Below, piece after piece: positions 1 through 8,517 of a stretch of 23,327 bases of DNA. The DNA is from PVC group bacterium (GTDB lineage Bacteria > Verrucomicrobiota > Kiritimatiellia > UBA8416 > PXDI01): contig PXDI01000189.1 of assembly GCA_003565095.1 (NCBI GenBank), forward strand, positions 1 to 23,327, written 5' to 3'. Position 1 is the first letter of the stretch. The number at the start of each line of letters is the position of its first letter. The notes beneath the pieces were generated by a model. The model was not told the DNA's origin. It saw only the letters and a list, made by a program, of their open reading frames with translations, and ran no database searches. Both the position numbers and the translations under genes were made by a program.

Positions 1-2
1 CC

Positions 3-2690
3 AATGCTCCCGCAAGCGCCGGTTCTTCCGGCGGCCGGACAACGGACAATACGCACTTGACGCACGGCGGAACAGTAACACTCCGGTTTAAGGGCCAACC
101 TTCCGGCATGCTGTGTGATTTTATGACCGTGACAATGGTGTTTGACCGTTCCGGCACTTTAGCCTCCGCCAAGGTCATCGCGCCGCCGAATCTTAACGTG
201 CCGCACCATTTTGCACCGCACAAACTGATCTTGACCAAACAGCGGCTGCGAATAAAAACAGCGCTTGCCATCGCGGCTTCCGAGCCGTGGCGCAGCTATA
301 CCTTGGAGCTGCCGGACGCAACCGTTACAGGCACCCAGATTGCCGGTGATTTTACATTTTCATTTTATGAGCGGCATCGTCGGCTACCTGGAGACTTGCG
401 CACGGTAACCGGAACGGTAAGCGGAACGATTTCCACTGATTTAGCAATTGACGCGCCGGCGGCGGAACGTCTGGCGCGGGATTGGCCTGATTGGCGCGGC
501 CCGCTGTTTAATGGGTCCGCGCCGTTGGAAGCAGACGCCGCGCTGACCGATCCGTCGTCGGCACGCTTGGTCTGGACACAGGGCGGCGGGCTGCCTGCCG
601 CACGCGCAACGGGAGTGCTGCCGGTGGTGCCGCGAGCGATCAGCGCCGTTTCCGGCGGCTACGCCGCACCGATTCTGCATCAGGGACGCCTGTATATGCA
701 CTATTATACGCCTTCCGGTATGGTCTTTGATCGGCGCATGACACAGGCGCATGTCGCGGAAAACGGTTTTGGACGCGAAAAATGGATGATTGAAGCTGAC
801 GATGTGATTACCGGCTACGACGCACAGACCGGTCAACAGATATGGAAACGGGTCTTTGCACGCGGCGGACTTAACTTGAATGCGTGGAACACCGCCGGTG
901 CACGCCCGTTGCTGACCCCGACCGCATATGACGGCATGCTGTATGCGGCCGGCACCGCAGGACGGGTTTATGCAATTGAGGCCAAGACCGGGGCCTTGCG
1001 CTGGACGGCGCAAGGCGGTCCGCATGCGGCGGCGTTGGAACACCTGCGTCACCGTGCCCTGCGCGAAGAACAAATGCCGCTGCTGAGCGGCTCATGGTCA
1101 AGTCCGCTGGTCTTCGAAAATGTACTGGTTTGCTCTGACCACTCCGGATTTACCGTAGCCTCCGCCAGACGCACAGTAGGCTTGACCGGGCTCGACCGCC
1201 GAACCGGCCGCACTCTCTGGCGGCTGGAAAACGTTTGCCGCAATGATGCCGTACCCGTTCGCTTCAACGCCGCCGGACGGGAATATGTACTTACCGCAAC
1301 GGAAAACTCTGTCCATGCGATTGATCCCATAAAGGGAACCGTGGCCTGGACAATTAATAGTATGACATATTCGTCAGCACCGGGGATTGACGGTGATATT
1401 CTTGTGTGCGAAAGCCCCGATGGCGGACTGGTTGGCCTGCAAATTGCCGGAGGAACTCCACGCACGCTCTGGAGTCAGCCCGCCGTTAAACGTATCGGCG
1501 GCATCGCTCCGGTGACGGCTGGCGGATACGTATTCATGGCGGGGAACAATCAAATCATCGCGGTCAAATCAGCCAGCGGCGCACTTACTTTTTTTGAAGC
1601 AAACGGCATATCTCCGTGGGTATCGGCACTGGCGGCAGCCGGACGCTTTGTCATAGCGGAAGGAATGCGCATATATGAAGTTACGCCGGAGGGACCGGTT
1701 GAGACCGCCACGGGCTGGAATCCGGGACATGAGTCAGGCGTTGTACCGGTAATCGCCGACGGACTGCTGTTCCTGCGTTCCCGTTCCGGCCTGATGTGCT
1801 ACGATTTCAAAACCGCCGTTACCGCATCCGATAAGGAAAACGGGCGACAGGTTGCCGCGACAGCGCCGGAAAACACGGAGATGTTGATTTCAATGTTGGT
1901 GACCGGCTCATCGCAGGTGCGCAACCAGGCAGCCAGAGTGCTCTGCCAGACCAGCGGGGATGCCGGGCGCACTGCGGTTGTAAATCAACTTGTCAGTGTA
2001 TATGAGTCCGGCGAAGCTGGCGTAATGCGTCCAATTCTTGCATCCGTGCTGCACAGCGAGTTCCTGTCGGAAATGATGCCGTTGCTGTCACCGCTGCTGC
2101 TGCGGCTGCTGGCGGATGACAGACCGGACTTTTTCAAGATGGGTTCCGAACATATTCTTTCGGCCGCCGATGATGCAAAAAAAGCCGGCGCCGAACTGAT
2201 CCTGCTGCGTCTGCAGCAGGACAATCATGCCATGTGGGACGCGGCGGTGGATTCTTATGTAAGACTTACGGGCACATTAAAGGGCCAGGCCGTGGCGGCA
2301 AACCTGCTGGTGCCGCGGCTGCATTCCGAAAACAGGAATATCCGTCAAACGGCGTTAAACAATGTGATGCGCTATGCCGGCGCAATCAAAAGAACCGACC
2401 GCGAGGCACGCGAACAGCTTGCGGCAGGGCTGTTTGCGGCGTGGCGCTTGAACAATTATGCTGACCCGAATGGTTTTCTTGTCGCACAGCTTGGTTCGCT
2501 GGGTGCCGACGCCAAGGCGCTGGTTCCAGCATTGGTTGAATTAACATATGATCGACGCATCGGCCGACAGGCGCATACGCTGCTGGATCGCATCGCGCCG
2601 GAGGCAGCAAAGGAGATTGGCCCAAGCCTGGAAGATGCTTTAGACGCCGATTTGAATGTTCCAGGCGGTGCTTTGGAGTTTGATCTATGA
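3..2690 (+). CDS. PQQ-like beta-propeller protein with C-terminal HEAT-like repeats, 5' partial
   Basis: The frame is open to the left edge of the window, so the true start lies outside it. The TTG at 57 is only the first possible start inside, and residue numbers here count from it. After a low-complexity Ala/Ser/Gly stretch comes a beta-rich domain (about 5-130). WPDWRGP at 143-149 is the usual entry to PVC quinoprotein-like propellers. Propeller blades follow with the typical D-x-x-T/K-G-x-x-x-W pattern (about 251-265, 304-318, 376-390 and 420-434). A short charged helical insert lies at about 319-343. From about 606 to the end the protein is helical with HEAT-like repeats, suggesting a protein-binding scaffold. 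It is probably secreted, since the propeller class usually is, but the signal peptide is not visible. PQQ binding is not shown: I see no adjacent cysteine pair or other cofactor ligand. The gene overlaps the next one by ATGA. The fold call is firm; the function is unknown. Confidence 0.85.
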   Translation, partial: NAPASAGSSGGRTTDNTHLTHGGTVTLRFKGQPSGMLCDFMTVTMVFDRSGTLASAKVIAPPNLNVPHHFAPHKLILTKQRLRIKTALAIAASEPWRSYTLELPDATVTGTQIAGDFTFSFYERHRRLPGDLRTVTGTVSGTISTDLAIDAPAAERLARDWPDWRGPLFNGSAPLEADAALTDPSSARLVWTQGGGLPAARATGVLPVVPRAISAVSGGYAAPILHQGRLYMHYYTPSGMVFDRRMTQAHVAENGFGREKWMIEADDVITGYDAQTGQQIWKRVFARGGLNLNAWNTAGARPLLTPTAYDGMLYAAGTAGRVYAIEAKTGALRWTAQGGPHAAALEHLRHRALREEQMPLLSGSWSSPLVFENVLVCSDHSGFTVASARRTVGLTGLDRRTGRTLWRLENVCRNDAVPVRFNAAGREYVLTATENSVHAIDPIKGTVAWTINSMTYSSAPGIDGDILVCESPDGGLVGLQIAGGTPRTLWSQPAVKRIGGIAPVTAGGYVFMAGNNQIIAVKSASGALTFFEANGISPWVSALAAAGRFVIAEGMRIYEVTPEGPVETATGWNPGHESGVVPVIADGLLFLRSRSGLMCYDFKTAVTASDKENGRQVAATAPENTEMLISMLVTGSSQVRNQAARVLCQTSGDAGRTAVVNQLVSVYESGEAGVMRPILASVLHSEFLSEMMPLLSPLLLRLLADDRPDFFKMGSEHILSAADDAKKAGAELILLRLQQDNHAMWDAAVDSYVRLTGTLKGQAVAANLLVPRLHSENRNIRQTALNNVMRYAGAIKRTDREAREQLAAGLFAAWRLNNYADPNGFLVAQLGSLGADAKALVPALVELTYDRRIGRQAHTLLDRIAPEAAKEIGPSLEDALDADLNVPGGALEFDL

Positions 2691-4267
2691 AAAAACAATT
2701 ACACAACTATTGGCGGCAGCAGGCACAGCTTGTTTTTTTGACGATCTGCTTCGTGGCAGTGGCACACACAACAGCGCAAGGTCAGGAGCGGATGCGCATG
2801 TGGGGAACGCCCCCGCTGCAAAGCCCGAAATTCCAGGCCAGCGGATCGGGCGTTATGATGGGGCCGAATCCACTGTTGGGACAGCGTCGCAGCGAACATA
2901 AACGCGCGCCGACCCCGCCGACAATCATCGCCAACGTGCATAACTTCGGCCATCCGGGCTGGATGGGCTCTCCGGGTTCGGTAGATGCTCTCTTGCGCGT
3001 ATCCAAAAGCAACCATGAGATGTGGTACGGATGGGAACACCTTGATGTCGGCGAACTTTCCGCCAAACATGAAGCAAATATCAGAATCAGAACGCCGATT
3101 CTTTATCTGGCGGCATATTATCCGCTGGATTTCAACGATGATCAGCGGCGGATTTTTCGCGATTACGTACTGGAAGGCGGAACAATGCTGATAAACTGCT
3201 GCGGGCAGGCGGCGGCATTCGCCTCGGTTCAGCAGGAACTTGCGGCGATGTTCCCGCAGCATCCGTTGCGGCTGCTGCCGCCGGACCATCCGTTATACCG
3301 CTCACAGTTCAGAATCGAAAGAGTGAACTGGCCGTCAGACATGACCGCCAGAACCATGGATGATGATCTCGGCGCGCTTTTCGGGTTTTCAGAAATTATG
3401 CAAGACGGGGTGGATGTTAAAAATCTGCCGCGCATGCGTGCCGTTACCATCGGCACACGTGCCGCTGTAATTGTCAGTTACGAAGACATGGCCTGTGGCT
3501 GGAACCAATGGGATAATCCGAATGTCAAACGCTATTCGATCCAGGACTCAACCGCAATCGGCGCAAATATCATGTCCTATGTACTGGGCGAAATGCGTTA
3601 TGGACAGTTTATGGCGCGCACGCATGAGATCAGCGGGCCGTCCATCGCGCCGCGCCGGCAGTTGGTCTTTGCGCAGATTATCCACGGAGGAAACTGGAAT
3701 CCCAACCCCTCCGGGGTGCCATATCTGCTGCGCGCGCTGGCGGAAACAACTTCACTGAATGTCAGATTCGAACGCAATCAGTTCGAATTGATGAATCCGG
3801 ACTTGTTTGCTTATCCGCTGCTTTATATGACCGGAACGTGGGATCCGGACTTAAGCGATGCCGAAAAGGCCATCCTGCGCCGTTATTTAAGGGAAGGCGG
3901 CAGCCTGCTTGTCGACAGTGCCTCGGGACGCCTCGAGTTCGATCTGGCATTCCGTAAACTCACCGGCGAGCTCTTTCCCGAGGCCGGTCTGCGTAAACTG
4001 CCCGAGAATCACGCGCTGTTTAAGGTTTTTCATAAAATCGAAACTTTACATGTAAACCACGAAGTTGAACCGGTTCCGCCGGAAATTGAGGGGGTCTTTA
4101 TTAATGACCGCCCGGTGATTCTATATTCTCCGCTGGGGCTTTCCGACGGATGGGCGCCGCAATATAGCGCGTACGCCCGTGCCTATGAATCGAATGAATC
4201 GCTGAAGATGACGGCGAATATGATTGTGTATCTAATGCTAACAGTAAGAGAAAGTGGAGGCGGATAA
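2687..4267 (+). CDS. Secreted protein with tandem DUF4159 domains
   Basis: 526 residues. The start ATG overlaps the upstream stop as ATGA and has a GGAG ribosome site about 9 bases upstream. The N-terminus (about 1-32) is a signal peptide: basic, then hydrophobic, ending near Thr-Ala-Gln-Gly. A short linker leads into two copies of a DUF4159-like domain, about 80-305 and 326-520. The second copy has the family-type HGGNWNPNP (His333) and YPLLYMTG strings. The first has the Cys171-Cys172 pair after a GG-x-x-L turn, which I recall as common in DUF4159 proteins. The copies align well around Y-[VL]-x-x-GG, then FP and LPxxHxL[FY]. DUF4159 belongs to a GATase-like fold of unknown function and often sits beside MoxR/VWA genes, as here. 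I infer a non-catalytic, extracytoplasmic part of the MoxR/VWA system. The domain call is strong; the biochemical role is unknown. Confidence 0.88.
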   Translation: MKKQLHNYWRQQAQLVFLTICFVAVAHTTAQGQERMRMWGTPPLQSPKFQASGSGVMMGPNPLLGQRRSEHKRAPTPPTIIANVHNFGHPGWMGSPGSVDALLRVSKSNHEMWYGWEHLDVGELSAKHEANIRIRTPILYLAAYYPLDFNDDQRRIFRDYVLEGGTMLINCCGQAAAFASVQQELAAMFPQHPLRLLPPDHPLYRSQFRIERVNWPSDMTARTMDDDLGALFGFSEIMQDGVDVKNLPRMRAVTIGTRAAVIVSYEDMACGWNQWDNPNVKRYSIQDSTAIGANIMSYVLGEMRYGQFMARTHEISGPSIAPRRQLVFAQIIHGGNWNPNPSGVPYLLRALAETTSLNVRFERNQFELMNPDLFAYPLLYMTGTWDPDLSDAEKAILRRYLREGGSLLVDSASGRLEFDLAFRKLTGELFPEAGLRKLPENHALFKVFHKIETLHVNHEVEPVPPEIEGVFINDRPVILYSPLGLSDGWAPQYSAYARAYESNESLKMTANMIVYLMLTVRESGGG

Positions 4268-5289
4268 TGGCTGAGAATAATATGGATGAGGTGGCCGGAC
4301 TGCATCTCGAACGGGTAAAGAAACTGGCGGAGACTCATAAGCGGATTCGCGCCGAGATCAGCAATATTATCGTAGGACAGGCGGAGGTTGTTGATGACCT
4401 GTTGACAGCCATTTTCGCTTCAGGACACGCGCTGCTGATCGGCGTTCCGGGGCTGGCAAAGACGCTGATGGTCAATACGCTTTCCACGATTCTTAATCTT
4501 AGGTTCAACCGCATCCAGTTCACGCCGGATTTGATGCCGGCGGACATTACCGGCACTGAAGTGCTCGAGGAGGACCGTTCCACCGGAAAACGGCAGTTCC
4601 GCTTCCTGCACGGCCCGGTCTTCGGTAATATTATTCTGGCGGATGAAATCAACCGCACCCCCCCGAAAACACAGGCCGCCCTGCTGCAGGCCATGCAGGA
4701 GCACGCGGTTTCCGTGGCGGGCCGGACGCATGATCTGCCCGAACCGTTCTTTGTGCTTGCTACGCAGAATCCCATCGAGCAGGAAGGCACCTACCCGCTG
4801 CCGGAAGCACAATTGGACCGCTTCATGTTTTCCTTAAACGTCGGCTATCCCTCCGCCGAGGAAGAACTGCAAATCGGTCTTACGACCACCGGATCCACTA
4901 TCGCAAAAGTGCAGCCTCTGCTGGACGCAGAAACTGTACTGGGACTGCAGCAGACCGTGCGTGCGATGCCGGTCTCGCAGCATGTTGGCGCATATGCCGT
5001 ACGCCTGGTACGCGCCACCCGTCCGGGGAAGGAATGCACGGACACGTTTTTAAAACAGTACACACAGTGGGGTGCCGGACCACGGGCGGTGCAATATCTG
5101 ATTCTGGGCGCCAAATCGCGTGCGGTACTGGAGGGCACCACCAATGTTTCATGCGCCCATATCCGCGCGGTTGCGCCGATTGTCCTGCGTCATCGCGTGC
5201 TGGTCAATTTCGCGGCGGAAGCCGACGGCGTTTCTCCGGACGATATCGTGCGGCACTTGCTGGAAAATATTGCCGTCCAGAAGGACTAA
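4267..5289 (+). CDS. MoxR family AAA+ ATPase
   Basis: 340 residues, the usual length for the family. The ATG overlaps the upstream TAA by one base (TAATG) and has a strong GTGGAGG ribosome site. It is a cytoplasmic AAA+ chaperone-like ATPase. Motifs visible: Walker A GVPGLAKT at 59-66 (Lys65), Walker B ILADEIN with Asp126-Glu127, sensor 1 ATQNP (Asn168), the conserved LDRF (Arg185), and sensor 2 in GAGPR (Arg273). The last is normally GASPR in this family. The C-terminal part is the helical lid domain. All catalytic positions are present, so it should be active. MoxR proteins work with VWA-domain partners to mature or activate protein complexes; methanol dehydrogenase activation gave the name. 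Here the partners are presumably the DUF58 and VWA proteins encoded just downstream. The family is certain; the client is not known. Confidence 0.97.
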   Translation: MAENNMDEVAGLHLERVKKLAETHKRIRAEISNIIVGQAEVVDDLLTAIFASGHALLIGVPGLAKTLMVNTLSTILNLRFNRIQFTPDLMPADITGTEVLEEDRSTGKRQFRFLHGPVFGNIILADEINRTPPKTQAALLQAMQEHAVSVAGRTHDLPEPFFVLATQNPIEQEGTYPLPEAQLDRFMFSLNVGYPSAEEELQIGLTTTGSTIAKVQPLLDAETVLGLQQTVRAMPVSQHVGAYAVRLVRATRPGKECTDTFLKQYTQWGAGPRAVQYLILGAKSRAVLEGTTNVSCAHIRAVAPIVLRHRVLVNFAAEADGVSPDDIVRHLLENIAVQKD

Positions 5290-5300
5290 CGCATCCGGTC

Positions 5301-5316
5301 GACGCGCAACAGCGTC
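5301..5316 (+). other. Small hairpin in the 43-base moxR-DUF58 spacer
   Basis: GACGC, a 6-base loop and GCGTC form a perfect 5-bp inverted repeat inside the spacer at 5290-5332. No T tract follows, so it is unlikely to be a full terminator. It could be an RNA-processing or stability element, or chance. Confidence 0.25.
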
Positions 5317-5332
5317 TTGAAACAGGTTAATT

Positions 5333-6277
5333 ATGGCTGTAAAAAATAACGCTATGGCGGAGTTACTGAGCCCCGAGCTGCTTGATAAAGCCAGGGGGCT
5401 GAGCATGATGGCGCGCCGGATCGTGGAGGGCTCACTGCACGGGCTGCACCGCTCGCCGTTGTTCGGATTCTCGGTGGAATTCGCCGAGCATCGCGAGTAC
5501 AGCCCCGGCGATGAATTGAAACATCTGGACTGGAAAGTGCTTGCCCGCAGCGAACGTTACGTTGTGAAACAGTATGAACAGGAAACAAATCTGCGTGCCA
5601 TTTTGATTGTAGACCATTCGGAGTCAATGGCTTTCGGCCCCGTGGATATCGCCGGCCGGGAGACCGGGCGTGGCAGCAAGTATGAGTATGCCTGTGTGCT
5701 GGCCGCCGCGCTTGGGCATATTCTTGTTGAACAGGGCGACAGCGTCGGTCTGCTGATGGCCGCCCGGCAGGTGACGCAGCAGGTTCCCCCGTCAGCTTCA
5801 CGCGGACGGCTGCTGAATATCTGCACGGCGCTGCTCAGCGTCACCCCCGGCGAACAAACCGATCTGCCCGGCGCACTGCGCCGCCTGGCCGCCCAGCTTA
5901 CCCGCCGCAGTGTTGTTGTTTTAATCAGCGATCTGTTCGATAATACCGAAGAGCTGCTGGCGGTAATGGGTCAACTTCATCACCGCGGACACGAGGTGCT
6001 GGTCTTTCAGGTGCTTGATCCATCCGAAGCGGTTTTTGATGTGGGCAATACCAGCCACGGCATTACCGTCATCCGGGATATGGAAACCGGCGCGGAGTTT
6101 GACGCCGAACCGCACATGATTCAGGAGCCCGTCCAGAAGGAGATCAACCGCTTTTTTAAGCAGCTCGATACCGGCGTAACCCGCTTTGGCCTGCATCTGG
6201 TACGCTGTCTTACCGACCGGCAGGTCGGCGAAACCCTGCGTGAATATTTCAAGAAAAGGCACATGAGTAGAAAATGA
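5333..6277 (+). CDS. DUF58 domain protein (VWA-like MoxR partner)
   Basis: 314 residues, typical for the family. The hallmark REYSPGDELKHLDWKVLAR string is at 54-72. A VWA-like fold follows with the metal-site motif D-x-S-x-S at Asp94-Ser96-Ser98, a Thr-Asp near 173, and the later Asp200 in LISDLFD, so the metal-ion site looks intact. No transmembrane segment is evident, so it is probably cytoplasmic or membrane-associated. DUF58 genes nearly always follow moxR and are thought to be its adaptor or substrate receptor. The ATG at 5333 has only a weak AGG site; an in-frame ATG at 5354 is an alternative. A 43-base spacer separates it from moxR, one of only two sizeable gaps in the cluster. The 3' end overlaps the next gene by ATGA. 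Confidence 0.95.
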   Translation: MAVKNNAMAELLSPELLDKARGLSMMARRIVEGSLHGLHRSPLFGFSVEFAEHREYSPGDELKHLDWKVLARSERYVVKQYEQETNLRAILIVDHSESMAFGPVDIAGRETGRGSKYEYACVLAAALGHILVEQGDSVGLLMAARQVTQQVPPSASRGRLLNICTALLSVTPGEQTDLPGALRRLAAQLTRRSVVVLISDLFDNTEELLAVMGQLHHRGHEVLVFQVLDPSEAVFDVGNTSHGITVIRDMETGAEFDAEPHMIQEPVQKEINRFFKQLDTGVTRFGLHLVRCLTDRQVGETLREYFKKRHMSRK

Positions 6278-8517
6278 ATTTCCTGGCACCAGGTTTATTG
6301 GCTTTCGGACTGGTCATGCTTGTCCCCTTGACGCTGCATTTATACCATCAGCGTAAGCGCACCGTTGTGCGCTTTTCAACAAACCGTTTTTTTACCGACG
6401 CAGTAAGTCAATCGCAACGGCGCATGCAATTACAACGCTGGCTGTTGATGCTGCTGCGCATGCTGGTGTGTCTGCTGTTGGCGGCGGCGGTCGCCCGCCC
6501 GTATCTGAGCGCCAGGGACGGCTCCGCCTCCGCGGGCCGACGTGAAGTAGTGCTGCTGATAGACGACTCGCTTTCGATGAGTGCGGCACACGGAGATCAC
6601 AGCGCCTTTGAGTCCGCGCGGGCCACTGCCGAGGCAATCCTTGAGTCGCTGCACGCAAAAGACCGTGCGGCACTGCTGACCGTAAGCGGACGGCTGCGGC
6701 GCGACAGCGCAATCGAACCGCCGCCGACGTTCACGCACGACAAACGCGCCTTGATCGATAAAGTGCGGACATTGACGACCATTAATGCCGCGGGCGATTC
6801 GTATGCCGCGCTGAAATCGGCCGCCGCTCTGTTTGCCGATACCCAGACACGCGCGCCGCTGCTGATTATTCTGACGGACCGCCAGCGCGGGCAGTGGCCG
6901 GAATACCGTTGGCCGCAGCCCGCCGCACCAACCCCGGTGGTAATGGTGCAGACTGCCGGCCCGCCCGAGGATAATTTGTGGGTGCATGACGCACGTCTCA
7001 GCCCGCCCGTGCTGATGCCCGGCAAATCGGCAACGATCGAGGTAATGCTGCGCAACAGCGGAACACATGCACGCCGGGCGCAACTGATCGCCCGCGTGAA
7101 CGAACGCACCATCGCCGCGCGGACGATTGTACTCGAAGCATACGGTCGGCGGCGCGAACAGATTACTCTGGATACCGCCACGCTGGATGAGGATGCCGCA
7201 CTGTTGACTCCTGACGGCTCCGCGGCACCCGCCCGCATCGAGGTGTTCTTGCAGGCCGGGGACGATCCCCTGCCGCAGGATAACTCTTTTTATGTTTCCG
7301 GCACCGCGCTGGCAAGGCTGTCAGTACTTATTATTGATGGGCAGTACCGCCGCGAAACCACGGCCCGATCCTCTTTTTATGTGGCAAGCGCACTGCGATC
7401 GCTGCCGGATGCCCCGGTTGAAATTGAACAGGCTGCGCTGCCGCAGGCACCGTGGTCATCTCTGGCGGACTACCGCGTTGTAATCCTGCTGGGAGCCGCC
7501 GAAATACCCGAACATGCCGTCCAGAAGATTGCCGCGTTCATACGGAGCGGCGGGGGCGTCATCATCTTTACCGGTGACGGATTAAACAGGGATTTTTATA
7601 ACAACGGGTTCACCGATCAGGACAGCGGCCCGCTGCTGCCCGCCACCATTACCGAACAGATTAATCTGCTGCCGGAGGCTGATCCGATGCGTATGCGGCG
7701 CATCGCATGGGAACACGAAATATTCAGGCGCTATGAGGGTGATTTGCGCGCGGCGCTGGCGGATATTACCGTGCGCCGGGCATGGGGTTCCGTAATGCGC
7801 GACGGCTGGGCGTTGGCGGAACTGGACGGCGGCATTCCCTTTATTGCCGAAAGACGCATCGGCGGCGGCGGCCTGCTGATGATTGCCGCTATGCCTGAAC
7901 CAGCCTGGACCGAACTGCCGCTGCGGCGCAATTTTGTGGGTTTGATTCATCGCTGTGTAGCGTATCTGGCTGTCGGTCGAGAACCAGCCCAGGCCTATCA
8001 AACCGGACAGGATTTACGCTTTGTTCCGCCTCACGGATCCATTGCCCCGCCCACGCACGCAACCGGTCCGGATGGCGAAGAATTTTATCTGACCGCCGGA
8101 GTTGGCGGCGCGGAGGCCGGCATGCTTCTGCCGGGAGAACGGGTCAAACTGCCCGGCTTCTACACAGCGCAACTGCCCGGCGGCGGGCCGCCGCTGGTGG
8201 CGGCGGTCAATATCTCCCGCCAGGAATCAACCGCCGAAACCGCCGATTTTGAAGTTCTGAAAGAACGCGCGGGTGAATGGGAGCTGAACCTGCTGGATTA
8301 TTCGGAAACCTCCGGACAGCCCGATGTTGATATGACACAAAGGCTGAATAACATCCTGGCGGCGGGGCGCGCTAATCTCGGATTGTGGAATATAATGCTG
8401 TGGCTGCTGCTGATCGGACTGGCCGTCGAACCGGTGTTTGCCAATATCATCAGCGGCTCCGATCCGCAGATTAACGAAAAGCCCCCTGCTCCGGAAACGG
8501 AGGATCGTAAGGAATGA
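6274..8517 (+). CDS. BatA-type membrane protein with VWA and GATase-like domains
   Basis: 747 residues. The ATG overlaps the DUF58 stop (ATGA), so translation is likely coupled. Residues 1-80 are the BatA-type N-terminal module: a first transmembrane helix, the LTLHLYHQRKR turn, then a second helix at about 56-77. A VWA domain follows (about 90-230) with D-x-S-x-S at Asp97-Ser99-Ser101 and Asp202. Then come beta-rich segments and a GATase-like region (about 350-560) containing a GGGVIIFTG turn near 426-434. No catalytic Cys-His pair of true amidotransferases is visible. A last transmembrane helix is at about 703-725, with a short charged tail. Proteins of this design accompany MoxR and DUF58 in PVC bacteria. 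I infer a membrane part of the MoxR-driven complex, with most of its bulk between helices two and three. Function beyond that is unknown. Confidence 0.9.
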   Translation: MNFLAPGLLAFGLVMLVPLTLHLYHQRKRTVVRFSTNRFFTDAVSQSQRRMQLQRWLLMLLRMLVCLLLAAAVARPYLSARDGSASAGRREVVLLIDDSLSMSAAHGDHSAFESARATAEAILESLHAKDRAALLTVSGRLRRDSAIEPPPTFTHDKRALIDKVRTLTTINAAGDSYAALKSAAALFADTQTRAPLLIILTDRQRGQWPEYRWPQPAAPTPVVMVQTAGPPEDNLWVHDARLSPPVLMPGKSATIEVMLRNSGTHARRAQLIARVNERTIAARTIVLEAYGRRREQITLDTATLDEDAALLTPDGSAAPARIEVFLQAGDDPLPQDNSFYVSGTALARLSVLIIDGQYRRETTARSSFYVASALRSLPDAPVEIEQAALPQAPWSSLADYRVVILLGAAEIPEHAVQKIAAFIRSGGGVIIFTGDGLNRDFYNNGFTDQDSGPLLPATITEQINLLPEADPMRMRRIAWEHEIFRRYEGDLRAALADITVRRAWGSVMRDGWALAELDGGIPFIAERRIGGGGLLMIAAMPEPAWTELPLRRNFVGLIHRCVAYLAVGREPAQAYQTGQDLRFVPPHGSIAPPTHATGPDGEEFYLTAGVGGAEAGMLLPGERVKLPGFYTAQLPGGGPPLVAAVNISRQESTAETADFEVLKERAGEWELNLLDYSETSGQPDVDMTQRLNNILAAGRANLGLWNIMLWLLLIGLAVEPVFANIISGSDPQINEKPPAPETEDRKE

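Noticed and set aside
57..59. TTG as the real start of the first gene
   Set aside because: The frame stays open upstream to the window edge, there is no ribosome site, and a signal peptide expected for this class is missing, so the gene is cut by the window.
3190..3205. Adjacent cysteines as a PQQ-dehydrogenase disulfide
   Set aside because: The pair is in a DUF4159 domain, not in a propeller; the likeness to the vicinal disulfide of quinoproteins is coincidental.
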